The notes beneath the pieces are model-generated. The model saw only the letters and a list, made by a program, of their open reading frames with translations. It was not told the origin of the DNA and did no database searches. Source: Lactarius indigo (Eukaryota; Basidiomycota; Agaricomycetes; Russulales; Russulaceae). From it: a DNA stretch of 64,000 bases. The position numbers and the translations under genes were made by a program. Below are positions 24,300-34,491 of the stretch, piece after piece. Each line of letters begins with the position of its first letter. The first letter of the stretch is position 1. The stretch covers positions 496,001 to 560,000 of the forward strand of contig JAFKAC010000026.1 in the NCBI GenBank assembly GCA_025766275.1. Direction: 5' to 3'.

Positions 24300-27200
24300 T
24301 TAGAGGGGAATCGTGTCCTTCAGCCTGAAATCTCGGCTGCTTGCGCCAATTGAGAGCGAGTACGACCCCGCAGGGCGTATCCACGACTGGCTGACGACGT
24401 CCCAAATCGACAGGTCGTAGCGCGAAAGCGTCATCGTGATGCCCTGCGCCTCGCCTGGCTGCAGATCGACGTCCGTGAATCCGCGCAGGACGGACGGAGG
24501 CTCGCCCGCGCGCACAGGGAAGTGCAGATAGAGCTGCGGAATCTCCGTCCCCGCGACGGGACCCGTGTTCTTCACCGTGAAGGACACCTTGAATGCCGGA
24601 CGGTGCAGCCAGAGCGCCGTAGAGGAACCGACAACCTGTGGGCTCGGCTTGCCCGCAGCCCAGTTCGCCTCTAGCGCTCCGTCCTGGTCCTGTCCACCGA
24701 CAACCGGGGTGATCGACAAATCAGAGTATTCGAATGTTGTGTAGCTCAGCCCGAAGCCGAACTCGTAGCGCGGCGCGATGTTAGCTGCATCGAAGTGGCG
24801 ATAATCGATAAACAAGCTGATTTCAAATCTATCGCATCAGGGAGGCTTACTACAGTTGTTGGGAGAGACGACGCACCCTTCAGAATAGGTGATATTCAGG
24901 ATCTGTTTGCCGGTACCTCCAGTTGCGAGTTTTGCAGAATAGTCGCTTGGCGACTTGGCAATCGTATATGGAAGACGCCCGCTAGGGTTCACAGTGCCAT
25001 ATAGTACGTCCACGAGCGCATTTCCTGTCTCGGTACCACCGATCCCAGCCCAGATGACTGCCGTCACATTCGGGTGGTCGATCCAGGGCTCGAGGATGAT
25101 CGGGCCGACCGAGTTCACGACTACGATTGTATTGTTATTTCGTGCAGCGACCGCTTTGACTAGCGCATCGCCATTGTGCCACGCCGTCAAGTTCCTCCTG
25201 TGGGGTGGGCGATGGTGCATTGAGTTTCCAAAGGGTAAGTAAGGAGAGCGGTCACATGCCTATCACCCTCATTGCCATCCACAGTAATGTAGCCCTCGCC
25301 AGAGTCGGACTGCAAGAAGACGATTGCGGCATCCTGCTGTATCGCAGCGGAGCCTGCGCCAGCAAGGTTGAAATCGTCGAAAACCCAAGAGAAGGAAGTG
25401 TGGTCCTTGCGTGCGCGAGCCTGTAGTGCCTCGTATGGCTATTCGGCGGTGTGCAATCAGTGATTCATCGCGTGAGAAAAGCAGACAGCTGCGAATACAC
25501 ACCGAGATTAGGTACGTGAACTTTGCGGTTCTGCCCGGTTTGTGAGCCATAATTTTCCGCTACCCGATCTGAATCGCTTACCCAGATCCCCATCCCATGG
25601 CCAGGATCCCGTCGATACCGGTCTGCGTACTGAACCCATTTGGACCCGTAGCGTGTGCTGGACCCGCATCGGAACCAATCAGCACTAGCGTGCGTGGCTT
25701 CTTGAGCGGGAGCGCGCCGCCTACATTCTTCAGTAGCACCACGCTAGCCGCGTCGATCTCGCGCACAACAATGTCATGGTCGTCCTGCACATCGATGTGC
25801 TCGTTCGTCGCCTGGTCCAACGGGTGGAAGGCATTGAAGTTCGTATGCGGGTAGCTGGGCGAGTCCTGGCCAAGGAGATACCAAGCGGCGAGAATTCGAG
25901 CTGCCATGTCGTCCACACGCGCCTCAGGAATGGTGCCATTCCGTACATACGCAGTAAGGTTCGCGCCGAAATACGATGTACCCGAATTGAAGGTGATGTC
26001 ACCGGGCATCGTCATGTCCAGCCCGGTGATCGCACTGATGGTTGAGTGCGTGGCGCTCCAATCAGACATGACGAAGCCCTGGAAGCCGAACTCGCTCTTC
26101 AGGATCCCGTTCAGCGTGCTGTTGTTTTCGCAAGCGTATATCCCATTCACAAGGTTGTATGAACACATCACCGAGGCGACCCCGGCCATCACGCTGCGAA
26201 GGAACGGCGCCGCGTAAATTTCGTGCTGTGTCCGGTCGTCGACATTTGAGCTGGACTGAGTACGGCCGTGCTCCTGTTCGCTGGATCGCATTTGAGTCAC
26301 TGACGTCTATAGCCTGATCCTCACCATGGACACTTACTTGTTGATGTAATGCTTTGCGCACGCTTGCACACCGGCGGACTGCATACCAAGGATCGTCTCA
26401 TATGCGCCAACTCCTGCCAAAAACGGGTCGGCGCCGAAACCTTCCCAGTTTCGACCTCCCTGGGCAATACGGCCCATGTTCATCATTGGACCCAGTGCGA
26501 TGTTAACTCCCTTTCCGACATGTTCTTTTCCCATCGCGACGCCACGCGCACGGAGTAGAGAACGTTTCCATCTGTATTCGTCCAAAAATCAGTTTAGACG
26601 ATTCTCGATGACGTCAAGACTTACGTGGTCGCAGCATTGATGGCAGCAGGAAAAACAGTCGCAAAATCCGCAAATCGTACGCCGAGTGGAGAATCGTCAA
26701 GGCATAGACCGGGAAAATCGCCTACAGAAGGTATGTTCCCAACACAGCGGCCATCCTGCCAGCCCACACCAGTGGTAATATTGACTTTTTGGTCGAGTGT
26801 AAAAGTGGCAACCTTAAACCCAAAAAAATTACGAATTATTACTGGATTCGGACGGGACAACGAGTCAGGTGACCGTGACGCGACGCGTTCAAGAGGGAAA
26901 TCATCGTGAATCCTCGGGCCTCAGTACTCGGTATGATATCGCCCCACGACAAGTAGATATATGCGGCTGATCCATCGCGCACTCGTTGGGTGATCGCACA
27001 ACAAGATGTCGCAAAACAGTTTAACAATCTTACCTTAGCTTTTGCCTTTCCGTAAGCGCTCGTCCACGCTGGTCCGAAATCTGGGACGAGCCCAGGGGTA
27101 TCAACAGGTGGGGGAGTATTGGGTGAGGCCAGGGGGTATACTCTAGGGGATGGAGGCTCCGAAGATGGCGATGGGAACGGCACGAAGGGGTACGAACTAA

Positions 27201-27453
27201 TGAGGATACCAGGTGGCAGCGGCTGGGTGAGGACGCCGGAACCACTCGTGGATGAGCTGTGAGGACCTGAGACAGAGGAAGATGGGGTCCCACTTCCAGA
27301 CAAAGACGAGCTGACCGGGGATGTTGGGACGGAGGATTGCAGCAACGACAGGCCTGAGGACGATGAAAAGGATGACGACTGAGAAGACGGGGAGGACGCG
27401 GCCAGGGTGCAAGCTGCGGCGCACAGAAGAACAAGGAAGGCGGGTGGCCGCAT
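24300..27453 (-). CDS. Secreted GH3 beta-glucosidase
   Basis: Multi-exon minus-strand gene. The start is set at MRPPAFLVLL (27453), which begins a signal peptide (LVLLCAAACTLAA); an ATG nine codons upstream would spoil it. A ~60-residue Ser/Pro/Gly-rich stretch follows before the catalytic domain. GH3 landmarks in order: FTLDQKVNITTGVGW, DDSPLGVRFAD, ALGPMMNMGR, GGRNWEGFGADP, CAKHYI, NVDDRTQHEIYAAPF, and the nucleophile region FVMSDWSATHS. These are followed by LDMTMPGD, VVLLKN, AVIWAGIGGTETGNA, the C-terminal YEFGFGLSYTTFEYS, and a fibronectin-III-like end. It should release glucose from beta-glucosides such as cellobiose outside the cell. The intron after KAKAK (~27036-26816) is ~220 bp, unusually long for this locus. 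No in-frame stop was seen within predicted exons. Confidence 0.87.
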
Positions 27454-29222
27454 GGACTCGCAGTGTAGATGCACCAACAAGGAAAATCGAGGGAGGGGCC
27501 GTGAGTCTTTTTTACTTACACTGGTAATAGACCAGGCGAACCCTGGGCTTATATGTCGGGCCTATTGCACGGCGAACCGTTCATGCCGCGGCAACTATGG
27601 CTAAGAACCCATGCTAAACCGAACAAAAAGCGTCATCGAAGCGACATGGAAGTGCGGAGCCAGGCTTCTGTACATGTAACACTTGCCTACGCCGCTCACT
27701 CTAAGTTTTTTCACATGTTCGACGTGTCCCCATCTCTTCACACGCGATGCACCATACTGACATGGTACGACAGGCATATACTGCCCAGTACCTTTGCTTG
27801 AGAGCACACGAGAAAACAGACTCTCGTCGTTCGGTAAAACTGTGACTGATCGGCGCTAACCCGAAATGTCCGTGTCCGTTACAGTATTGTAAGCGAAAGC
27901 CCATGCCATGGACTTCCCTTACTGTAGTTTTGGCCGAGCTAAAACATTACGGTTCGTGTTGGAGGGCAGAGGAGAGCAGGTTGTTTGTTGTGCCCAACCG
28001 TGACCACTGGCAGGACACCGAGTCGGTAGCAAAATCGGGAAAGGCCAGGTTTATATAACTTGAACGTTTATAACGGGTCCCGGTGTACTGTAACCGAAAG
28101 TATTACCAAATTACAGCTTTGTAAAGAACCGCGTTACACATCCGACTCGTATCACCACCTTCTCCCTTAGCAGTGCTCTGGTGCTCTGGTCCCCTCTTGA
28201 GGGCTGCAGCCGCCTTCTCAGGCTCCGGAGACGCAAATATGAAGATCCCGGAGCTCTCGACGGCGACGTCGACACCACCCAACCCACTAGACCCTGCCTT
28301 GGGCGGGATCACTTTGTGCGCATGTGCACTGTACAATTATTCTGGGCCCCTTCCGGCCACACCTTTCCCATGAACCCCTTAGCGCTCCACGTACCCAACC
28401 ATACCCTCTCCATGTACTGCAAACCCCTTGCCGTGGAGCCTCTAAAGCCTGGGCTGTTTCCGTACCCTCGACCTGCCCTCCCTGGCCTCGTCTTACCACC
28501 CCGATTTTATTCCCCTGCAGGCTTCGGCTTTCTCGCTTTCGTCTGGGGCTCTCTCCGCTACTAGTACCCTTTCCTCAAAATAGCCTCGTGCTCTGTTTAC
28601 CGCCTACCAGACTTGTATTCAAAGCGTCCGGCATCGGGTGTTGGTTGAGAGACGTAGAACCGTCTGGTACAAAAGATAGACTCGTACGTAGCATCCAGTC
28701 TTGTACGTCGTATATTGTCTCGGTATAGAAACGGATGATTAACAAAGCGTGTTGTGGGTGTTTGCATATTTCGTTCTGGCGCGTGAATTGGGCGCTGATA
28801 GAGCCCGGTAGAACGTACGATGGCTTCCTTGATGGCTTCAGCCTCTCACTGGCAAGTAATATGAATACATGATGATGCTGCATTTCGCGTCTCAAGGCTG
28901 CTAGGCTGCCTGCTTGGCTATTGAGCGCAATTTCATCTATTGCGCTATATATCGTATGCTGTACCAACTCATTCCAGGCTCGCGCAGAACCCATAGCCCT
29001 CTTTCAAAAACTGCGTTAGTCATGTCCAGTCTGGGTCCGTGGCCTGCGCTCCGAGGTATAAATTGATTCAAAAAAAACAACATTCGGTCACATTCCATTT
29101 TATCCGATTATTTTATCATAGAATGTCAGAGGTTGTATCATATAGCGATGGTACTTAAGTTGGGAAATGAGATTTAATGAAACGCCATCACCTCAAATTG
29201 TCCCGGTATCCAGCCCACATCC
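27454..29222. other. Intergenic, no recognisable gene
   Basis: Short frames around 28170-28730 overlap on both strands and show no domain. A copy of the GGTATAAATTGATT plus A-run motif lies near 29050-29080. Nothing else identified. Confidence 0.5.
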
Positions 29223-29460
29223 TCATTCGTTCACGTGCTCGGATATTAGTCGGACGATCTCTGTGTATCCTTCTGCCTCCGCCAAGTCCAACGAGGTCTT
29301 GCCGCGGTTGTCGCGCGCGTTCACGTCCGCACCGTGCTTCAATAATAGTCGCACAACTTCCGGATGTCCACGTCTTGCTGCGTCGTGCAACGGGACTCGG
29401 CCTTGGTCATCGCTCGCATTGAGCTCAGCGTTGCGCTCAAGAAGTATCTCGGCAACCTCG
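29223..29460 (-). pseudogene. 3' end of NLR C (last ankyrin repeats), cut off by copia
   Basis: Codes the final ~78 residues of NLR C: AEILLERNAELNASD, VPLHDAARRGHPEVVRLLL, HGADVNARD, ending SEHVNE-stop. It aligns with the 3' end of NLR D. The copia TSD (CCTCG, 29456-29460) marks its upper edge; the gene resumes in the same frame at 49830 on the far side of the 20.4-kb insertion. Confidence 0.88.
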
Positions 29461-29969
29461 TGGTGTAAAGGTCGGGCGATAGGGGCAATCCGGCTAAGTG
29501 TGCCGGTCGGGTGATAAGATCCGAAAGGCCGGTTCGATTGGCAAAGAGAAAAGCGCGAAGTCGAGCGATGGTAGAGAACAAGCGAAGATAGGCAAAGGCG
29601 AGGCGAAGCTCGCTTTGGAGAGGGTCTCAAGGGCACACGAGGGAGAGGAGGAATACAACTGGATAATATTTGGAGTACATACGAGCGCGCTTTAATACAA
29701 TGTAGATAAATTTTTAACAGAAACAAGAATAAAGTACAGTAAAGAGACATAAAGACGCACGAGCCATATAGGATGTGAAACAGGAGTCGGATAAACATAA
29801 AAGACGGAGCGAGAATGGGGAGAAAAGGGGGAACGACCCCTATGGAACTGGTGACGTTTGAATAGAAATGAATACGGCGGTAATGGATGTTGAGCCGCCG
29901 CGCATTATCGCGGCGGTGTTGTTTTGGTGGGGTTCGAGTCGGCCGGGTCGAGCGTGCCAAAATGCAACA
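29461..29969 (-). repeat. Copia 3' LTR
   Basis: 509-bp LTR. Near-identical to 49321-49829, with transitions such as CCAAAATGC versus CCGAAATGC near its outer end. Confidence 0.95.
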
Positions 29970-29981
29970 CTCCCCCTCACG
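29970..29981 (-). other. Copia polypurine tract
   Basis: Minus-strand GTGAGGGGGAG directly precedes the 3' LTR (TGTTGCATT), the expected plus-strand primer position. Confidence 0.75.
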
Positions 29982-30834
29982 CTCGACGGAGTCTGAGGTT
30001 CTGCGAGTGAAACGCGACCTTGAACTTCGCCAGCGGCTTGGTGAGGATGTCTGCGGTCATATCTTCAGTTGGGCAATACTCGATGTTGATGAGTCCGTCG
30101 GAGATGGTTTGACGAATGAAGTGAAAGCGAATATCGATGTGTTTGGTGCACGCGTGGTAGTTGTCTTCAGTGGCGAGATGGAGCGCGGCCTGGTTGTCGC
30201 AATGGAGAAGAGTGGGGGAATGTGATATGCCGAAGAATGGCTCAGTGAGTCTCCTGAGCCAGATGCATTCTTTTGCCGCGTGAGTTGCGGCGACATATTC
30301 GGCCTCGGCGGTGGAAAGGGTGATAATTTCTTGTTTCTGTGAGGCCCATGCGACCGCTCCGCCGTCGATGAGGAATGCGAAGCCGGATATCGCATGGCGG
30401 TGTTCCTGAGATGCGCCATCTGCGTCAGTATACCCTAGGAGGTCATGGCGCTCGTTGCCGAAGGTGAGAGAATGGTGTTTGGTGCCGGCGAGATAGCGGA
30501 AGACGCGCTTGACGCCTTCCCAATGAATTTCGCCCAGGTTGCTGAGGAATTGGGATAGGGTGGAAATGGCGAACGTGATGTCGGGGCGAGTGGCGACGGC
30601 GGCGTACATTAAGCTGCCGATGGCCTCGCGATAAGGGACCTTCTTCATATGTGCCGCTTCGGTGGCATCGGAGGGTGCATCGGATTTGCTATAAGACGCC
30701 CCGGGAATAATGGGAGTGGCGACGGGTTTAGCGTTGCTGAGGGAGAAGCGGGAGAGGATAGTGTCGATGTATGATGTCTGTGAGAGGGAGATGGTGCGCG
30801 ACTTGCGGTCGCGAGTGATTTTGATGCCGAGAAG
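29977..30834 (-). CDS. Copia pol, end of RT plus RNase H (after internal stop)
   Basis: Continues in the frame of 30838-34013 after an in-frame TGA at 30835-30837. Copia RT/RNase H landmarks: VPYREAIGSLMYAA, RPDITFAISTLSQF, DADGASQEHRHAIS, STAEAEYVAATHAAKE, LHCDNQAALHLA, KHIDIRFHFIR and DMTADILTKPL. It ends RLRRA-stop. The stop replaces a tryptophan (TGG to TGA) in the conserved HWLLGI-type position, so the polyprotein would be cut before RNase H unless the codon is read through. Confidence 0.88.
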   Translation of the reverse strand, partial: LLGIKITRDRKSRTISLSQTSYIDTILSRFSLSNAKPVATPIIPGASYSKSDAPSDATEAAHMKKVPYREAIGSLMYAAVATRPDITFAISTLSQFLSNLGEIHWEGVKRVFRYLAGTKHHSLTFGNERHDLLGYTDADGASQEHRHAISGFAFLIDGGAVAWASQKQEIITLSTAEAEYVAATHAAKECIWLRRLTEPFFGISHSPTLLHCDNQAALHLATEDNYHACTKHIDIRFHFIRQTISDGLINIEYCPTEDMTADILTKPLAKFKVAFHSQNLRLRRA

Positions 30835-30837
30835 TCA

Positions 30838-33800
30838 ATGGATGGGGCCGAGGTCGGTCAGGGAGTAGCGGGAATTGATCTTCCGCTTGTAGTATTCAAT
30901 GAGCTCGTCTGAGCTCCCTGTAATCATGCAGTCGTCAACATGGACTGCGAGGATGGTAAGATGGTTCTTGTTGTGGATGGAAAAGACACCGGGATCAGCG
31001 TTGTTGACGCCGAATCCCAAGTCCATGAGAGCGCGGCGCAGGGTATCATACCATTTGCAGCCGGCTTGCTTGAGTCCATAGAGGGATTTGCGAAGGTGTT
31101 TGACCGACTCCCCCTGAGTGTCATATCCGGGGGGTGCTTGCATATAAATGTCTTCATCGTCACTTAGCTCTCCCTTGAGGTAGGCGCCGTTGAAGTCGAA
31201 TGTGTCGATATCCCAGTCGTTGCGAGCGGCGATGGCAAGGATAACGCGAAAGCTCGCGAGCCGCGCGACTGGGGAGAATGTGTCAAAGTAATCAACGCCG
31301 AATTTTTGAGTGAATCCGCGCGCTACGAGGCGCGCCTTGTATTTTTCGATAGACCCGTCGGCCTTCCGTTTGATGCGGAAGACCCACTTGCTGCCGACGA
31401 TGTTCTTGCCGGCGGGTCTGGGGACTGTTGACCAGGTCCCGGCTTCTTCAAGTGTGGCAATTTCGCGATCCATCGCTTCCTGCCACTTGGGCCAGTCTGA
31501 GCGAGATCGCGCTTGAGCGATTGTCTTGGGATCATCTTGAGAGTCGTTGAGGGCAGCTTCCATGAGTTCCTCGCTTTCTGCAAGGAATGCGTATTCTGGA
31601 ATCTGATTGTCAGCCGTGTATGCGCTTGAACCTTCGTCTCCGGGCCAGTCCGGGTGAAACCACTTCCGGGCTGCCGCGCTTGGCTGTTCTTCTTCAGCTT
31701 CAGGTTGAGCTCCTTTGGTGAAGAGCCCAGTGACTTTGAATGTTGGTTTGGGAATGCGCGATGACTTGCGCGTCGGTTCTTGAGGTTCCTTGGTTTTTGC
31801 CTTGCCTTTGGCAGGCGGCGGCACTTGTTGCCGCTGCTTGGTTGATGTTTCTTCTTCTTGAGGTGGAACCGATGAGGTGGTGGATGGTGTGAGAGGAGTG
31901 AGCGCCGAAGGTGACCGGTACGAGGGCATTCCACCCGGGACTTGAGGCGTGATTTCCCGGCTTGCTTCTTCAGGAGGTTGCTGCTGCTGTTGAGGTGTGA
32001 ACGGTACCAGTTGGATAGGTACCGGTGCTGTGGTAGGAGGAAAAGGATGAGGCGCTTGAGGCGCCAGTGGTGCTTGAGGTCCAGCGGGTGGTGCCTGCGC
32101 CGCAGCTGGTTGTGGCGCAGGGATAATGCGGGGCTGGCCGATGTTGATGACTGTAAGAGGGGAAGTGAATTTAATGTTGCATTTGACTGATATTGAGTTC
32201 TTGTTGGGCCAGTAGATGCAGTGTGCATGCGTGCTGTCCGCGTCGTAACCGACCCAGTGCGCTTCGATTCCGCGCGCGTCGAGCTTTGAGCCGGTGCCAG
32301 AGTGGACCCAGATGGTTTGTCCCCATTCGGGGACACCGGAGATGTTCGGTTTGTTGCCGTAGAGCATTTCGTAGGGCGTTGTATTGTTGCCTAGAGCCCG
32401 AGTAGATGTGCGGTTTTTGAGCCAAACCGCGAACTGGAGAGCTTCAGCCCAGAGAGTTTTGGGCAAGCCAGAATGGTGTAAGATAGCCCGCACGCGCTCT
32501 AGAAGCCTGCGGTTGAGCGATTCCGCGACTCCGTTGTGCTGCGGGGTGTCGTGGGTGGTAAGGTGGCGTTCGGTTCCTTCGTCCTGAAGGAAGCGAGTGA
32601 ACTCGCGGCCGGTATACTCGCCACCGCGGTCCGATCTAAGTGCTTTGATTTTGGCGCCATGCTGAGTGCGAGCCCAAGCCGAGAAGGCGCGATAAGCATC
32701 CAGAGTTTGGTCCTTAGTGCGCAAGATGTCGACACGAGTAAAGCGAGTGTGGTCGTCGGTGAATGTGACATAGTAGCGGCAGCCCCCGAGACTAGTGGTT
32801 GGCGAAGGTCCCCAGAGGTCAGAGTGAATCTCCACTCCAAAGTGCCGAGCTGGAGGAGCCTCGCGCTCAGCTCGAATGACCTTTCGAGTGAGCTTAGCAT
32901 ACTGGCAAGAGTCACAGATGATAGGAGAGCCGTCGTCGATAAGTTGTACACCTTTGATGGCGTTGTTGCGAATGAGGGAGCGAATGGCGTCGGCCGAGAT
33001 ATGACCGAGGCGACGATGGAGAGTGTGTATGTCGACTTGTTCAGTAGAAGAGGCGACGCTAGCTGCCAAGTAAGAGTGTTCAACCTTGTATAGGCCGTTA
33101 GAGCTAGCAGGGATATTGCCTATAGTGTCGCCAGATCTGTTCTTGATCTTGCACGATTGTCGCTCGAAAGAAACAGAGTAGCCGGCCCCAGTGATACAGC
33201 CGACAGAGACAATAGTAAGCGCCATTTCAGGCACGTGGAGGGTGTCGCGGAGAAGAATGGGAGTAGTGACGTTCCCGTTGGGGACGTCGATCTGTAAGTC
33301 CCCGGTACCTATCGCGTAGAAGATGCGTTTGTTAGCGGCGGTAATGGCACGGGGAGGAATAGAGCGGTAGTTAATGAAACGGTGGTGGAAAGGCGACATA
33401 TGCCGAGACGCCCCGGAGTCGTAAAGCTCGATCTCGATGGGGGGATGCTGAATGGGTGGCCCCACGCTGTACGCGGAGGCCTGTGGAGTGGAAGAAGTGG
33501 AGTCGTCGTCGATCTCCTCGATTGCGGCCCAAGCTTCAATGTCGTTGCTGGCCGAGTTTGCGTTGTCGGAACGATTGTTGTTCCTGTTCCTGTTATTTCG
33601 GTTGTTGCTATTGCCGTTGCGATTGTTGCGATTGCCGCGATTGTCGCGATTGTCGCTTGAGTTGTTGTAGTTGCTGTAGTTTGAGTTATTGTCTCTTCGA
33701 GGCAGGCGTTGGCCCTCTTTGTCGCCTCCCTTGGCCCAACAATCGGATTTGAAATGGCCAAGCCTATGGCAGTTATGGCACTCTACGTTGCGCTTGTCGT

Positions 33801-34013
33801 GTTTCTGTCCGTTGGCTAAGAAGGCCTCTTCTGGGCCGTTAGTCTTGCCTTTCTGGATGACGCGCCGATCGTACTGATCGGTGACCAATCGGATTACCCG
33901 ATCGGGTGTGACTGATTCGTCTGCTTGATCGGCTGCTGAATTAATGGAATTGATGAGGGATTCATAGGAGGGGGGGAGTGAGCCGAGGATGATGGACGCG
34001 AATTCATCGTCGG
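30838..34013 (-). CDS. Copia gag end, protease, integrase, RT
   Basis: Coding part of the copia polyprotein downstream of the gypsy insertion. The CCHC zinc knuckle CHNCHRLGHFKSDC closes Gag, after which comes an Asn/Arg-rich linker. Protease motif is YDSGASRH. Integrase has an HHCC finger (HRRLGH, then CDSCQYAK) and core D-D-E residues in HSDLWGP, LRSDRGGEY and GVAESLNRR. RT motifs are WVFRIKRKADGS, KARLVARGF, and HVDD in place of the usual YVDD. The frame is open from the TSD at 34013 down to an in-frame TGA at 30835-30837. It joins in frame with the gag start at 48772-49218. Confidence 0.92.
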
Positions 34014-34491
34014 TGTTACGATTCAACCGGTTATGACTACGGACCGACTCATAGTATTAGTCATGGACATTTACATTGTATCAGTCATCATAGTAGTACA
34101 CATGTGATTGTGGCTCGCGTATGACTCATTCCTAGGATAGCGGTACTAGGGTTCGAGCTAGTTACGCTATTGGTTTCCTATCGTTATAGCGGCGCTTTAA
34201 AGCCCGCGTGTATCTGTATAAATAGTTGTCTCGGAAGACCAAGAGCCCCATCTTGGTCTTCTTCAATCCACCTTCTTCTTAAATCTTCTTGCCTTAGTCT
34301 CCGAACTAAGAGTACTTCCGCTACTATCCACCAAGGGATAGTACTTCTTCATCTTAGCTGCAGTGTGTGCCGAGAAGTGCCCCTGTTCAGCTTGCATTGG
34401 GTTGATACGAGATCCCCATTCGCCCTTACTTTGCTAAGTCGATTACGCCTTTCCTGAGTCCAAGTCAGACTGACGCCGGTGGAGCGTAACA
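34014..34491 (+). repeat. Gypsy 5' LTR
   Basis: 478-bp LTR, TGTTACG...GCGTAACA. Contains the TATA box at 34217 and the putative start of R at ~34250. Confidence 0.95.
34217..34224 (+). promoter_or_regulatory. Gypsy LTR TATA box
   Basis: TATAAATA, 33 nt upstream of the motif ATCTTGGTCTT (34250-34260) that is complementary to the primer site. The spacing fits a transcript starting at or near 34250. Confidence 0.7.

Noticed and set aside
31323..32336. 337-codon Ser/Arg/Leu-rich minus-strand frame within copia
   Set aside because: It overlaps the recognised copia integrase-RT linker in another frame and has low-complexity composition.
33382..33752. Cys-rich and Val/Ile-rich plus-strand frames
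   Set aside because: They are antisense to the Asn/Arg-rich copia Gag linker; the composition is a by-product of AAC/CGC codons.
34170..34457. 95-codon frame present twice (also at 48450-48737)
   Set aside because: It lies wholly inside the gypsy LTR; the two copies agree only because the LTRs do.
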